The notes under the pieces are model-generated. The model was given only the letters and a program-made list of their open reading frames with translations, was not told the DNA's origin and made no database searches. A stretch of DNA of 64,000 nucleotides, from the NCBI GenBank assembly GCA_964445105.1, contig CAYUJS010000002.1, forward strand, positions 18,534-82,533, read 5' to 3'. A program made the translations under genes and the position numbers. The DNA is from CAWBNS01 sp964445105 (GTDB lineage Bacteria > Chlamydiota > Chlamydiia > Chlamydiales > JAJFMA01). The first letter of the stretch is position 1. Each line of letters begins with the position of its first letter. This document shows, piece by piece, positions 63,826-64,000 of the stretch.

Positions 63826-64000
63826 CGAGCCAGTTGCAAGACCGTTTGCAATTCGGCAACTTTACCCCCCAACTCAGCCAAGAGATCAGCGAATACCCCG
63901 CACAACTGCGAGATCGTTTTGTGAATCGGTGGTTTCTATTATCATATACCAACCTCTAGTTAGAAATTCTCGTTTCATTTAATTCCACTTTCGTGTAATG
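63826..64000. other. Window end without supported gene
   Basis: A minus-strand open stretch reads TISQLCGVFADLLAELGGKV and stops at about 63819, overlapping the terminator, but no start codon with a ribosome binding site is present. It may be the 3' end of a decayed small gene. Nothing else recognised. Confidence 0.3.

Overview
The window is about 50% GC and reads as chromosome from a member of the Chlamydiota, most likely an environmental (Parachlamydiales/Simkania-like) lineage. The evidence is several fusions and gene orders typical of that phylum: a double-length UvrA with four ATPase sites, a MurC-Ddl fusion, a signal peptidase I with a very large insertion, an eukaryote-type long IleS, and the blocks infB-rbfA-truB, cydAB next to cdaA-ybbR, pyk next to uvrA, murF-mraY-murD-LysM-ftsW-murG-murC/ddl-ftsQ, and tadA next to rpsO-pnp. 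Cytochrome bd, a FadL-type porin, a fatty-acid desaturase and two phospholipase D-like proteins fit an amoeba- or animal-associated chlamydia. Species cannot be named from the sequence alone.

Layout. 1-2617: 3' part of infB, then rbfA and truB. 2606-9367 (minus): an accessory catabolic cluster with two hydantoinase/oxoprolinase (HyuA) genes, two DUF917 genes and one NCS1-type permease. Beside it at 9654-9931 lie remnants of a third permease-hyuA unit. 10168-16382: secreted hypothetical protein, lepB, HAD phosphatase, ileS. 16655-18533: a possible papain-fold secreted protein, a secreted cysteine-rich protein and a thioesterase. 18544-25689: cydB, cydA, a nuclease/transposase pseudogene, cdaA, ybbR, a glycosyltransferase and rsmE. 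25896-29052: a two-helix membrane protein, pyk and a secreted hypothetical protein. 29053-30401: decayed DNA with an XRE-regulator pseudogene. 30402-36119: uvrA. 36154-49026 (minus): the peptidoglycan and division cluster, interrupted between ftsW and murG by a phospholipase D-like gene and an IS66 remnant. 49190-56020: desaturase, tRNA-Cys, rsmI, FadL-like porin, recD2 and a second phospholipase D-like gene. 56010-64000: dapB, two candidate host-interaction proteins, a coupled three-gene tadA operon, rpsO and pnp.

The most notable unexplained structure is a dispersed family of roughly 105-145 bp elements with inverted ends of the form CTCCCGCTAAAAAAAG. I find six copies (7592, 9458, 16464, 26540, 36072, 61029). 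Two of them flank one hyuA gene, and one supplies the last 15 codons of uvrA. They look like a non-autonomous (MITE-like) or structured-RNA repeat family. The accessory genes cluster with these repeats and with pseudogene debris, whereas the housekeeping blocks keep chlamydial gene order.
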